Below, piece after piece: positions 17,527 to 26,880 of a DNA stretch of 64,000 bases (position 1 is its first letter; every line of letters starts with the position of its first letter). A program made the position numbers and the translations under genes. The DNA lies in assembly GCA_964464925.1 (NCBI GenBank), contig CAYXLI010000002.1:124001-188000 (forward strand), given 5' to 3'. The DNA is from CAYXLI01 sp964464925. GTDB lineage: Bacteria; Acidobacteriota; Terriglobia; Bryobacterales; Bryobacteraceae. Below the pieces are notes generated by a model. The model was not told where the DNA came from, searched no databases, and saw only the letters and a program-made list of their open reading frames with translations.

Positions 17527-18975
17527 TCAAAGCTTCACGAATCGCAAAGCCATGTACGGCCGGCCGGGCAGGCTGAGTTTCACCTTCGCTGTGTAAGTTC
17601 CAGGCAGTGTGGTGGACTTCATCTCCCAGGGATCGATCAACTCTGCCCGGTAGGTGGCAGTACCGAGATCGATGTTGAATTCCGCCGGCTGGTGGTAACT
17701 GAAATAGACCAGATAGCCGTCGCCCTTGAGTGTCGGGTAGTATGCGTTCGGGAACGGATCCATGGGTCCGGCCTGCTCGATCACGCGGCGCAGGAAAGCG
17801 ATCCGCGATGGGCTTTCACCGTGGAGCAACCCACCCTTGGACCACCAAAGGACGTCGTTCCTGTCCAGATACGTCTCGCCGTGTCCCACCCAAGCGCCCA
17901 TTGCCGTGCCGAGCCAAAAACGATGGACCATCTCGCGCGCGCTAATATCACCCCATCGTTTGGGTATGTTGCCCTCGTACTTGCATTCATCGAAGAGGAT
18001 CGGCTTTTTCCACTGCTCGCGCCATTCGGTGATCTTTTCAAACTCATCGCCTTGGATGCTGGCGTGCGTGACCCGGGGTTTTGAGTGGTCGTACATGACG
18101 CGGCTGTGGTGGATGGAGCACAAACGGCGGTACGGATCGGCTTCCTGAATGATGCGGAAGTAGCGGTCCCAGTCTGAAGGTGTCTTGGTCTTTACCAGGT
18201 CCCATTCGTTCGCGACCGACCACCAGACATTTCTATGGGCGCTGAGGCGCGCGATGACGTGCCGCAGGTAGCGATCGTCGACATCCGGTGGCATCTTCGA
18301 GTAGCCCCATTTGTCATATGGGTGGAACAGGATCACGTCGGCTTCGATGCCCATCGCGCCAAGTTGGGCGATACGTTTTTCCAGGTGTTGAAAAAACGAG
18401 GGGTTGAAGGTTTCGAAGTCCGGCTTCAGGAAGGGGTGCAGGTCCGGCTCGCCGCGGTTGTACTCATACCACTTCGGAAAGACGCACATGCGGATTTTAT
18501 TGAACGGCGAGATGCGCAGCGAGGCGAGTGTCTGTTGCTCCAACTCCTCGCCCTGATGGGTCCATGCGTAACAAGTGGTTCCAAACTGGTAAAAGGGCGT
18601 GCCGTCCGCGTACCCGAACCCGTAAGTGTTGCGCGTGAGAACAGGTCCGTGATTTCCCTGGGATGGCTTCGCGCAGACGAATTGGCCTGACTTGCCGTTG
18701 AGGTCCGGGCTTTCGCTCGCCGTCATATAGGACCACTCTCCTTCCGCATCGGGCATGAAGCGAATCCTGTGCGTTCCGGAACCATCGTAGAAGCCAGCGA
18801 CCGTAATGCGGTGATGCTCGTGCTGGAAAGTCGCCGAGAGGAGGGCATTGGCGGGTCCGGGCCAGGACGCCTCGAAAATGCCCCATTTCTCGACCAGAGC
18901 GGAGGCACTTCGCAATAGCGACGGGAGTGAGAGTCCTGCCGCCATGAGTTCTCTACGCGATAGTCTGTTAGCCAT
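17527..18975 (-). CDS. Exported glycoside hydrolase (DUF5060/DUF4038 type)
   Basis: The 482-residue protein has a Tat-like signal (NRLSRRELMAAGLSLPSLL), an N-terminal beta-sandwich of DUF5060 type (EASWPGPANALLSATFQ, residues 35-110) and a (beta/alpha)8 barrel. In the barrel, NEW at 256-258 supplies the likely acid/base Glu257 and FDECKYEGN supplies the likely nucleophile Glu330. A C-terminal beta domain follows. This is the layout of clan-A hydrolases acting on plant cell-wall side chains; the substrate is unknown. The ATG at 18975 has GGAG 7 nt upstream. It shares two bases with the start codon of the divergent GH43-like gene, and its stop abuts that of the MFS gene. Confidence 0.82.
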   Translation of the reverse strand: MANRLSRRELMAAGLSLPSLLRSASALVEKWGIFEASWPGPANALLSATFQHEHHRITVAGFYDGSGTHRIRFMPDAEGEWSYMTASESPDLNGKSGQFVCAKPSQGNHGPVLTRNTYGFGYADGTPFYQFGTTCYAWTHQGEELEQQTLASLRISPFNKIRMCVFPKWYEYNRGEPDLHPFLKPDFETFNPSFFQHLEKRIAQLGAMGIEADVILFHPYDKWGYSKMPPDVDDRYLRHVIARLSAHRNVWWSVANEWDLVKTKTPSDWDRYFRIIQEADPYRRLCSIHHSRVMYDHSKPRVTHASIQGDEFEKITEWREQWKKPILFDECKYEGNIPKRWGDISAREMVHRFWLGTAMGAWVGHGETYLDRNDVLWWSKGGLLHGESPSRIAFLRRVIEQAGPMDPFPNAYYPTLKGDGYLVYFSYHQPAEFNIDLGTATYRAELIDPWEMKSTTLPGTYTAKVKLSLPGRPYMALRFVKL

Positions 18976-19861
18976 GGGTAAGCTCCATTATGCTGTCATC
19001 CTTTTGGCTGCGTCGCTGAACAGCTTCGGTGCGGATCCCATACTGTTCGCCTACTTCAAAGAACCAGCGAAGACTGGCGTCTACTTCGCGCTCAGCGAGG
19101 ATGGCTACCGCTTCGAACCGCTGAACGGCGGTAAGCCCTGGGTCCCACCGCAACGCCATGGCGAGTTGATGCGAGATCCGTTCCTCACGCGCGGACCCGA
19201 CGGCGAGTTCCACATGGTGTGGACGTGGGAGTGGCGCGCGCAGTCGATCGGCTACGCGCACTCAAAGGACCTGATTCATTGGAGCGATCAGCAAGAGGTG
19301 CGGCTGTTTCCCGAGGCGAAGAATACCTGGGCGCCGGAAATTTACTGGGACTGGACGAAAGCAAGCTGGCTGGTGATCTGGTCGAGCGTGGTGGACAGGC
19401 GGAACGACACGAACAGGATCTACCACGCGTTCACAAAAGACTTCCGCACCTTCACCAAACCGGAGATCTTTTTCGATCCTGGCTATCAGGTGATCGACGC
19501 GACGATCCTGCAGACGAGAGGCACATACCGGCTAATCTTCAAGGACGAAAGGCCGGAGCCCCTCCACAAAGAGATCAGGATCGCCGAAGGGCCGACGTTG
19601 AATGGACCATGGACGAACATTAGCGAAGGGCTGACGGAATCGTGGTCGGAAGGTCCGTCAGTGTTGGATCTGGGATCGCGGTATGTGATCTATTACGACC
19701 ACTATAAGGCGCCGCGAAGATACGAAGCGATCGCCTCTACGGATCTAAAAGAATGGATGCCCATTAACGAACTGATGATTTTCCCTGCCGACTGCAAACA
19801 CGGCAGTTTCCTCCGGATCACTCCGGAGGAAGCACTCCGGTTACAAACGGCAAATCAGTAG
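18974..19861 (+). CDS. GH43-like exported glycosidase
   Basis: The 295-residue protein begins with a signal peptide (MGKLHYAVILLAASLNSFGA) and continues as a five-bladed-propeller-type sequence: GELMRDPFLTRGPDGEFHMV, SIGYAHSKDLIHWSDQQEVR, NTWAPEIYWDWTKASWLVIW and SEGPSVLDLGSRYVIYYDHY. The RDP and WAPE motifs and the late SEGPS motif fit the catalytic Asp and Glu positions of GH43 and related families. It probably cleaves arabinose- or xylose-containing side chains outside the cytoplasm. No clear ribosome-binding site precedes the ATG, which overlaps the divergent start. Its end overlaps pckG by 21 bp. Confidence 0.8.
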   Translation: MGKLHYAVILLAASLNSFGADPILFAYFKEPAKTGVYFALSEDGYRFEPLNGGKPWVPPQRHGELMRDPFLTRGPDGEFHMVWTWEWRAQSIGYAHSKDLIHWSDQQEVRLFPEAKNTWAPEIYWDWTKASWLVIWSSVVDRRNDTNRIYHAFTKDFRTFTKPEIFFDPGYQVIDATILQTRGTYRLIFKDERPEPLHKEIRIAEGPTLNGPWTNISEGLTESWSEGPSVLDLGSRYVIYYDHYKAPRRYEAIASTDLKEWMPINELMIFPADCKHGSFLRITPEEALRLQTANQ

Positions 19862-21685
19862 CTCACGCTCGTAGATCATCTCGGGCGGCAGGTGGTCGTG
19901 GATATCGATGAAAAGCTGTTCGTGGTCGATCACCTCGGCGCGCCAGGCCGCGCGATCGAAGGACTGCAACTCTTCAAACTGCTCCCGCGAAAATTCGAGA
20001 CCGTTCCACTCGATGCTGTCGTAGTCGGGCATCCAGCCGATCGGCGATTCCTTACTGAGAGCCCTGCCGTGGGCGCGATCGACGATCCATTTGAGCACTC
20101 GCAGGTTTTCACTGAATCCAGGCCAGAGGAATCTGCCATCCGCACTCTTGCGGAACCAGTTCACATGGAAGATACGGGGCGTCTTTGAAAGCGACCGCTG
20201 CATCTTGATCCAGTGACGGAAATAGTCGCCCATGTGATAACCGCAGAACGGCAGCATGGCCATGGGATCGCGACGCACCTTGCCGACGTTTCCCGCTGCC
20301 GCAGCGGTTGTCTCCGAGCCCATGGTGGCGCCGGTGTAAACGCCGGAACTCCAGTTGAATGCCTGATAAACCAAAGGCATGGTGGTCGCGCGCCGGCCGC
20401 CGAAGACGAAGGCGCTGATCGGCACACCTTCTGGATTTTCCCAATCGGGGTCGATGCAAGGGCACTGCGAAGCCGGTGCGGTGAAGCGTGCGTTGGGGTG
20501 TGCCGCCTTCGCTCCAGTCTGCTGGCCGATTGCGGGAGTCCAGCGCTTGCCCTGCCAGTCCAGGCATTCGGCGGGCGGATGCTCGGTCATGCCTTCCCAC
20601 CAGACGCCTCCATCGGGAGTGAGCGCGGTGTTCGTGAAGATTGTGTTGCGCGCCAGCGTCGCCATCGCATTGGGGTTCGTTTTGGCGGAAGTGCCGGGCG
20701 CGACGCCGAAGAAACCGGCCTCGGGATTGATGGCTCGCAATTGCCCGTTTGCGTCCGGCTTAATCCAGGCAATGTCGTCGCCGACGGTCCAGACCTTCCA
20801 GCCTTCGAAGCCTTTCGGCGGAATCATCATGGCAAGATTTGTTTTGCCGCACGCACTGGGAAATGCCGCCGCTACATATGTCTTTTCGCCATTCGGATCT
20901 TCGATGCCGACGATCAGCATGTGTTCGGCCATCCAGCCTTCGTCGCGCGCAATGTTGGAAGCGATGCGAAGCGCGAAGCATTTCTTGCCTAGCAGAGCGT
21001 TGCCACCGTATCCGGATCCGAACGACCAGATCTCGCGCGTCTCGGGAAAGTGAACGATGTACTTCTGCGGATTGCACGGCCAAGTCACATCGGCCTCGCC
21101 CGGAGCCAGAGGCATACCGACGCTGTGCATACAAGGCACAACGCGCTTCTGATCCTTATCGATCTCCTGAAAGACGGGCCGACCGATGCGCGCCATGATG
21201 CGCATGTTCACGACGACGTATGGCGAATCGGTCAACTGCACGCCAATTTGCGACATGGGGCTGCCGACCGGGCCCATGCTGAACGGCAGCACATACATGG
21301 TGCGGCCACGCATGCAGCCGTTGAACAACGCTTTCAGAGTCTTCCGCATCTGAAACGGATCGATCCAGTTGTTGGTAGGTCCGGCTGCATCCTTCGACAA
21401 GGAGCAGATGAAAGTGCGGTCCTCCACGCGAGCAACGTCGCCGGCATCCGACCGCGCGTAATAGCAGCCCGGCCAGAGGTCCTCATTCAGCTTGATGAAC
21501 GTTCCGCTCTCCACCATCTGCGCACAGAGGACCTCGTTTTCTTCTTTCGATCCGTCAACCCAATGAATGGCGGCGGGCTTGGTGAGAGTAGCCATTTTTT
21601 CCACCCATCGGATGAGATGGGTATTCTCACTGAGCGGCACCGCGACATCACGGCCCGCGAGGGTTTGTTTCGTCGGGATCACCAT
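19841..21685 (-). CDS. pckG: Phosphoenolpyruvate carboxykinase (GTP)
   Basis: This cytosolic enzyme converts oxaloacetate and GTP to phosphoenolpyruvate, CO2 and GDP in gluconeogenesis. The 614-residue length is normal for the GTP type. Diagnostic motifs are the P-loop kinase-1a AAFPSACGKTNLAM (273-286), the kinase-2 VGDDIAWIKPDANG (301-314), the substrate loop FGSGYGGNALLGKKCFALR and the GTP-binding FPVW-like region near FVFGGRRATTMPLVY. The ATG at 21685 has AGAAGG close upstream. Its 3' end overlaps the GH43-like gene by 21 bp on the opposite strand. Confidence 0.97.
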   Translation of the reverse strand: MVIPTKQTLAGRDVAVPLSENTHLIRWVEKMATLTKPAAIHWVDGSKEENEVLCAQMVESGTFIKLNEDLWPGCYYARSDAGDVARVEDRTFICSLSKDAAGPTNNWIDPFQMRKTLKALFNGCMRGRTMYVLPFSMGPVGSPMSQIGVQLTDSPYVVVNMRIMARIGRPVFQEIDKDQKRVVPCMHSVGMPLAPGEADVTWPCNPQKYIVHFPETREIWSFGSGYGGNALLGKKCFALRIASNIARDEGWMAEHMLIVGIEDPNGEKTYVAAAFPSACGKTNLAMMIPPKGFEGWKVWTVGDDIAWIKPDANGQLRAINPEAGFFGVAPGTSAKTNPNAMATLARNTIFTNTALTPDGGVWWEGMTEHPPAECLDWQGKRWTPAIGQQTGAKAAHPNARFTAPASQCPCIDPDWENPEGVPISAFVFGGRRATTMPLVYQAFNWSSGVYTGATMGSETTAAAAGNVGKVRRDPMAMLPFCGYHMGDYFRHWIKMQRSLSKTPRIFHVNWFRKSADGRFLWPGFSENLRVLKWIVDRAHGRALSKESPIGWMPDYDSIEWNGLEFSREQFEELQSFDRAAWRAEVIDHEQLFIDIHDHLPPEMIYERELLICRL

Positions 21686-21872
21686 AACCTTCTATTGGAA
21701 CACTGCGCGCAAGTATGACTCGCGCGTTAGTGGCCGCGCCGCTGGCAGTGATGAAAAAGAGGGAAGTCAAAAGTTCTGAAGTTTGTGTGAATGGTCCGGT
21801 GCCCGGGATGCAACGGCTGAACAGCTGCTTACTTATCCTCCAAATAGGGCTTCCTTTCCCGATTATTCGTTC

Positions 21873-21878
21873 TATAAT
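21873..21878 (+). promoter_or_regulatory. Consensus -10 element before the beta-rich exported protein
   Basis: A perfect TATAAT at 21873-21878 lies 22 bp before the ATG at 21901, with TTCCTT at 21851-21856 as a weak -35 at 16-bp spacing. A GGGAGG ribosome site lies between the -10 and the start. Together these give a normal short leader. Confidence 0.55.
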
Positions 21879-21900
21879 GAGGCCCAAAAGGGAGGTCCCG

Positions 21901-23514
21901 ATGAACGCTCCTGTATCCCGCCTCTTGGCGCTCTTTGCCCTTCTTTCCGCCTCAGGGGCGGCTCAACTGCGGGTCACGCCCGGTCATCAGACGGCATCCA
22001 TCAACGAGTGTCCGATATTTGCAGCAAATGTCGGCGTCACTACAGGCCTTCCATTCGGGTGCGCGACCGTCACCGCGAGCTTCACCGTCACGGGAGTTCC
22101 GGCAGCCGGATTCCAGATCGGCAATATCCGTTATTTCGGTGGGCCTTTTGCCAATGCGAATGGAGGTCCGACTGCTTCCGGAAGACAGATCCCTTGGCTG
22201 ACAGCACAGGTTACTGGCAAGAACACGTTTAGCGTTTCGGTTCGCCCGGATGCGATTGGATACCTGTCGCATGGAAGTTATGTAGCGATTATTCCGGTAA
22301 TCCCCGTGGGCGCCGGGTTGGCGGCAGACACGGGTACTGACCAGGGCCAAAGCGTCAGCTTTAAGCTGGTCGTCAACTCGGACAACGATCAATTCTTCTT
22401 GCGTCTCGATCCCGAAGGCGACCTCATTTCCGGGACGAACGGCATCCCGATCGAGGGTCCCAATGTGAATCGCGGGTTGATTGTTTCCTATGCCGGGGCC
22501 ACCAGTGCTGGTTTCCAGGTAGATGTCACCACGAATGACGGAGCGGATTGGATCAGCGTGGATAAGCCTGCTATGGGCCGGACCGATGGGAAGATCACGG
22601 TGCGTTTTGATGCGACGAAAATGCCTCCTGGGTATGACACCTACTACGCGCAAATGAGTATCGTGGAAAATCCGGCCGCGCAGGCATCCCTGAACTCGCC
22701 GCCTACCGAAGAACGGCTGATTGCGTTATCCGGAGACCCTCGAAAAACCACCACATTTCCGGCTCATAACGTGGTCACAATCGCGGTCCCCGCAGGGACA
22801 ACGTATGTGGTTCCATACATCGAATTCGGATCGGTGGACACGCATAGCGCATGGGTGAGCAAGCTGGTGCTGACAAACCGCACCGGCACTCTGCAAGCGG
22901 TAGAGGTTCGTTACAGAGCCTTCGACGGCAGCCCTGAAGCCGTTCCGTTTCGCGTTGCCGGTCCGCCCGGAGTCTCCATAGCGCCAGGCACCGGCTTCCG
23001 TATCAACATGACACCGGGCCAGACCCTCACACTGCAATCGCAAGGTGGAAAGCTGAACAACGGGTTTGTCGAACTGACCAAGGGAGATGTATTTGGCTAC
23101 GCGGTGGTTCAGCAGATTCTGAACGATTTCCGGCCGGGCGAGAACCTTACCCGCGAGGCAGTGCTGCTGTTCCGCCGCTGCTTGCCGCACTCCTCCGTAG
23201 CGTTTGATATGACTGCCGGACAACAGGAACCCGCCATCATTGTGCTGAATCCGTCAACCTTCGATGCGAACGGGACTGTAACCATTCATTACGACAATGG
23301 CACTTCACTGCCGCCTATTGCGTTCAAAGTTCCGGCCGGGAACCTGTATCAAAATCTGCTCACATATCCCAATGGTGCATTTTCGTCGCTGTTCACAGGC
23401 AAGGTGGAAGGCAAGCGCGGAAGCATCGACATCGACAGCACAGGCGCCGGAGTGTGTGCGTTTCTTCTGCAGATCGCAGGGTCGTTCAGCGTGGTGGAAT
23501 CGCAGCCGCGGTGA
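21901..23514 (+). CDS. Large exported beta-sandwich protein of unknown function
   Basis: The 537-residue product has a signal peptide (PVSRLLALFALLSASGAAQ) and no membrane segment after it. The mature protein is beta-rich throughout. Residues about 180-270 (GLIVSYAGATSAGFQVDVTT, then DGADWISVDKPAMGRTDGKI) resemble BACON or similar immunoglobulin-like domains. Two further sandwich domains follow (AWVSKLVLTNRTGTLQAVEV; FTGKVEGKRGSIDIDSTGAG). Proteins of this sort are frequent in Acidobacteria, where they are extracellular and often of unknown role. The ATG at 21901 is set by GGGAGG upstream. Its end is 3 bp from the convergent TonB-dependent receptor gene. Confidence 0.75.
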   Translation: MNAPVSRLLALFALLSASGAAQLRVTPGHQTASINECPIFAANVGVTTGLPFGCATVTASFTVTGVPAAGFQIGNIRYFGGPFANANGGPTASGRQIPWLTAQVTGKNTFSVSVRPDAIGYLSHGSYVAIIPVIPVGAGLAADTGTDQGQSVSFKLVVNSDNDQFFLRLDPEGDLISGTNGIPIEGPNVNRGLIVSYAGATSAGFQVDVTTNDGADWISVDKPAMGRTDGKITVRFDATKMPPGYDTYYAQMSIVENPAAQASLNSPPTEERLIALSGDPRKTTTFPAHNVVTIAVPAGTTYVVPYIEFGSVDTHSAWVSKLVLTNRTGTLQAVEVRYRAFDGSPEAVPFRVAGPPGVSIAPGTGFRINMTPGQTLTLQSQGGKLNNGFVELTKGDVFGYAVVQQILNDFRPGENLTREAVLLFRRCLPHSSVAFDMTAGQQEPAIIVLNPSTFDANGTVTIHYDNGTSLPPIAFKVPAGNLYQNLLTYPNGAFSSLFTGKVEGKRGSIDIDSTGAGVCAFLLQIAGSFSVVESQPR

Positions 23515-23517
23515 GAA

Positions 23518-26500
23518 TCAAAACTCGAGCCTTAAGATGATCTGCACCTGTCGCGCGGATTCGACAAACGGCTTCACGTTTCCAAGGAAGCTTGTCTGCT
23601 CCATTCGGCCATATCGCGCTACGCCAAATCCTGCAACACAACTCGAAGGCGCGACGATCATGGCACTGAATTCCGGGCAGAAGCGTTTATTTTCCGGGTT
23701 GTTCAGGTTCGCGTGATTCAGCACGTTATACGAATCCGCACGGAGAACCAACCGCGCGGATTCGCGCCATTTTGGAATTGCAAATGACCGCGCAATGGAG
23801 ACGTCCAGGTACCTGGTGCCAGGACCGTATATCGCATTCCGTCCCACAGACCCCAGTTCGTTGCCATTCCCAGTCACCGCAAAGCAATCACGACGAAGAA
23901 GGCGCCGGCCAAAGCCCGGCTCCGGCTCATCGATGGCATAACCGGATCCGCAAATCTGATTGGCTCGATTGTTCAGGAACACGCCTGACCTCCCGTCACC
24001 ATACACTGTGTAGGGTCTTCCCGAACGCCAGACGCCTGTCTGCGACAGATTCCAGCCATGGGTGAGCACGGCAAGAAAGCGGTTCGTGCCGAGGCCTGAC
24101 GGCGACCAGATGGAATACAGCACGGCTGAGTGACGCTGATCGAAGTCGGATGCAGCGCGGTCGATGCGGAAGTCGTAGCTCTGGGTAAATGCCGCGAATC
24201 CCAGGTTCGTCGAAGGATCGACAGCACTGGCAAAAAGGAGGTCGAAATCTCCTGCAAGCGGATCGGACTGGTTATCGAAGGACCGGCTCCATGTGTACAT
24301 GCCGCGCAGGAAAAGCTTTCGTCCCCGGAACGTGGCTGAACTCGCCAGCGAATAGAATCGTGACCACCCATCATCGGACTTCAGATAAATATCCCAGAGA
24401 TTCGTGTCGGCCCTTTGCCCGCGAATCTTACGATTCACACGATCGCTCACCAGCCCGTGCCGCCCGAACGAGCCCAATCCATATGCCTCCGCGCTCCACT
24501 CCCTGGAAATTTGCTGCACAACGCCGGCGTATGCCGATTGCACTCCCGGATTCTGTAACTGCGGTGCGAATCCGATGAGGTGCTGAACGTTCGAGAGTTG
24601 CGCGTCGTAGACGGGTTGCAGACATGCGACTGTTGAGTCCGCCGGTAGCCTCGCGCCGGGCTTACAGACGATATATGCGGAGTTCAGCAGCTTGCTGCCC
24701 GGCTCGAGGTAATCGATCTGCTTGATTCCGACCCCGGCGTCTGCGATCACGGAGCCGTTATAGAGCGAATTCAGCCACACGTTATCGAACGGCCTGTCGT
24801 GGAAGATGCCGTAAGCCGCACGCACAACCGTCGTCGCCTTTGCATTGAGTGACCACGAGATTCCCTGCCGAATCGCCCAGGATGCCGATCTGGAGGAGTA
24901 TACCGATGCGCCGCCATTCGACGGGGAAATTAGCCGCGCCCCATTGACCTGCTGCGATAACGATTCTCCGAACCCGAGATCGACGAACACCCCGGCACTC
25001 GGATCCAATAACACGGGGGCCGGGAAGGTCTCGAACCGCACACCGGCGTTCAGCACCAGACGGGAAGTGATCCGGAAGCTGTCCTGCAGGAACAGAGACA
25101 CTTGCGAATACCGGTATCGCCGCATCGCAATCGGCAGTTCGAATTGATCTGGCAGGGACTTGGCCGGCAGCGGCTGTTTCACAGCGAAATCGAACGCCGT
25201 TGGCTTGTCGTCTCTGAATCGACCAATCCCTTCAAACGTGTACTGCCCGGCCTCATCCGCAGCACGCACGCGAAGGCTTCGCACGAGCAGCGATCCCCCG
25301 GCTTTCCACGCATGCCTGCCCGCGAGGAACCCCTGGATATTGTAAGAGCCCTCAAAGGATTTGCCTGCCTGTCTCATATCCACAAGAAGCTGGCTGGATG
25401 GAAGCGACACGTGATCGGTTCTTTCCGCGATTGCCGGCAGCGAAGCGTAGGGCCGGGCCAGCGTGAACCAGTCTCTTGCAAATGCAGCGCGTGCCTCTTG
25501 TGCAACACGTGGACTTGCGTGCGTATAGGCAAGCGCCAGATTGCCGTTCGATTGCCGGACACCTGCGGAGAAGTCTCTGTAAGGGCTCGGAAAGAAGTCC
25601 GGCCGATCCTGCTCGGACCCTACAAAACGCATGAACCAGGATCCGTGTGTAGACACGTAGTCGAGGCGAACGAGGCCCAGCCCACGGTTAAGCGACTCCG
25701 GAGGATCGAACCGGGCTGCCCCGAAGAGAGCGTTAGGAGCAGCGGCAGCAACCGGTGGCCGAAAGTTCTCAAACAAACGCCGGGACTCGCTGCCGGGATT
25801 TCTTGCGAGCACCTGATCCACAAGAAATTGCGAAGGCAAATTCACCTTCTGCGGATTACTGGAAGATCGGTATCGCAGGTAGTCCGCCGACGCGGACACG
25901 AACAGGCGATCGTGTACGATCGGCCCTCCGAAAAAAACACCGGGCTGCAACTCATGCAGCGGCGCGCGATCGTACCCGGCGTACCTCCGTGCAATCTCAT
26001 TCGCATTGAGCAGATCGTTCCGTAGGTTGAAGTAGGCCAGCCCATGCCACGCATTTCCGCCCGAGCGCGTGACCGCGTTTGCAATGAATCCCGTCGTCTT
26101 ACCAAATTCGGCGGTGAAGTTCGCCAGCGATACGCGATATTCCTGCATCGCCTCAGGCGCTACAATCACCATCGGGCCCGTAGTCAGATATAAGTTGTTC
26201 TCTACCCCGTCCAGCAGAAAGCTCGACGCAGTGTATCTTTGGCCGTTCACCGAAAACCCTAATCCGCGTGCGAGTCCTGCCGAGGACGTGATCCCCGGCT
26301 CCAGCACCAGCGTCGCGTACACGTCGCGGCCGGGCAGGGGCAGGTTTTCGACTTCTCTCGGGCTGATCACATCCGACAGCGTCGCTTCGGCGCGAGTCTC
26401 CTGCCCCCTCGGAGGCGTGAACGACGCAACACGGGAGAAGTCCACATCTGGTCCATAGAACCTGGCCACAATCCGATCTTCGGGCAGGAACGTCGAATTC

Positions 26501-26880
26501 AGCGTTCGTTCATCCCAAAGGTCATCCATCGGCCGAAGCGGAACGGTCAAATCAATGCGAGCTGATACCGGCACTCTCCACTGCCTGATCTCACGGCGCT
26601 GATACTTCCTGGATAGGTTGCCGCCAGTGATGGAAAAATTGTAGATACCCGGCGCCACGGGAGGCAACCAGAACTGGCCATTCTCTGCGGTCTTCGTCGA
26701 GAACGTAATAGGGAGTGCGACGTTCGCGATTCGCACTTCCGCCGCTGCGATCCCGGATCCCTCCACGGAATCGACCACGCGGCCGGTAATCAAGGCCTCG
26801 GTAGTCTGCGCATAGCAGGCGCCCCATAACAGGACGGCGCAGATCGGCCGGCTAGCGCATTTGCATGCGAACAACTTCAT
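23518..26880 (-). CDS. TonB-dependent receptor, Oar-like, coupled to caspase-TPR gene
   Basis: This 1120-residue outer-membrane receptor has a signal peptide, a carboxypeptidase-regulatory-like domain (ALITGRVVDSVEGSGIAAAE), a plug (LGFSVNGQRYTASSFLLDGV, then AEFGKTTGFIANAVTRSGGN) and a long barrel ending QIILRLEF, with a terminal Phe as expected for BAM recognition. Its ATG lies inside the 3' end of the upstream caspase-TPR gene (29-bp overlap), with AAGGA 5-6 nt upstream, so its translation is probably coupled to that gene. Its ligand is unknown. Pairing of this receptor with a caspase-like lipoprotein is the unusual feature. Confidence 0.88.
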   Translation of the reverse strand: MKLFACKCASRPICAVLLWGACYAQTTEALITGRVVDSVEGSGIAAAEVRIANVALPITFSTKTAENGQFWLPPVAPGIYNFSITGGNLSRKYQRREIRQWRVPVSARIDLTVPLRPMDDLWDERTLNSTFLPEDRIVARFYGPDVDFSRVASFTPPRGQETRAEATLSDVISPREVENLPLPGRDVYATLVLEPGITSSAGLARGLGFSVNGQRYTASSFLLDGVENNLYLTTGPMVIVAPEAMQEYRVSLANFTAEFGKTTGFIANAVTRSGGNAWHGLAYFNLRNDLLNANEIARRYAGYDRAPLHELQPGVFFGGPIVHDRLFVSASADYLRYRSSSNPQKVNLPSQFLVDQVLARNPGSESRRLFENFRPPVAAAAPNALFGAARFDPPESLNRGLGLVRLDYVSTHGSWFMRFVGSEQDRPDFFPSPYRDFSAGVRQSNGNLALAYTHASPRVAQEARAAFARDWFTLARPYASLPAIAERTDHVSLPSSQLLVDMRQAGKSFEGSYNIQGFLAGRHAWKAGGSLLVRSLRVRAADEAGQYTFEGIGRFRDDKPTAFDFAVKQPLPAKSLPDQFELPIAMRRYRYSQVSLFLQDSFRITSRLVLNAGVRFETFPAPVLLDPSAGVFVDLGFGESLSQQVNGARLISPSNGGASVYSSRSASWAIRQGISWSLNAKATTVVRAAYGIFHDRPFDNVWLNSLYNGSVIADAGVGIKQIDYLEPGSKLLNSAYIVCKPGARLPADSTVACLQPVYDAQLSNVQHLIGFAPQLQNPGVQSAYAGVVQQISREWSAEAYGLGSFGRHGLVSDRVNRKIRGQRADTNLWDIYLKSDDGWSRFYSLASSATFRGRKLFLRGMYTWSRSFDNQSDPLAGDFDLLFASAVDPSTNLGFAAFTQSYDFRIDRAASDFDQRHSAVLYSIWSPSGLGTNRFLAVLTHGWNLSQTGVWRSGRPYTVYGDGRSGVFLNNRANQICGSGYAIDEPEPGFGRRLLRRDCFAVTGNGNELGSVGRNAIYGPGTRYLDVSIARSFAIPKWRESARLVLRADSYNVLNHANLNNPENKRFCPEFSAMIVAPSSCVAGFGVARYGRMEQTSFLGNVKPFVESARQVQIILRLEF

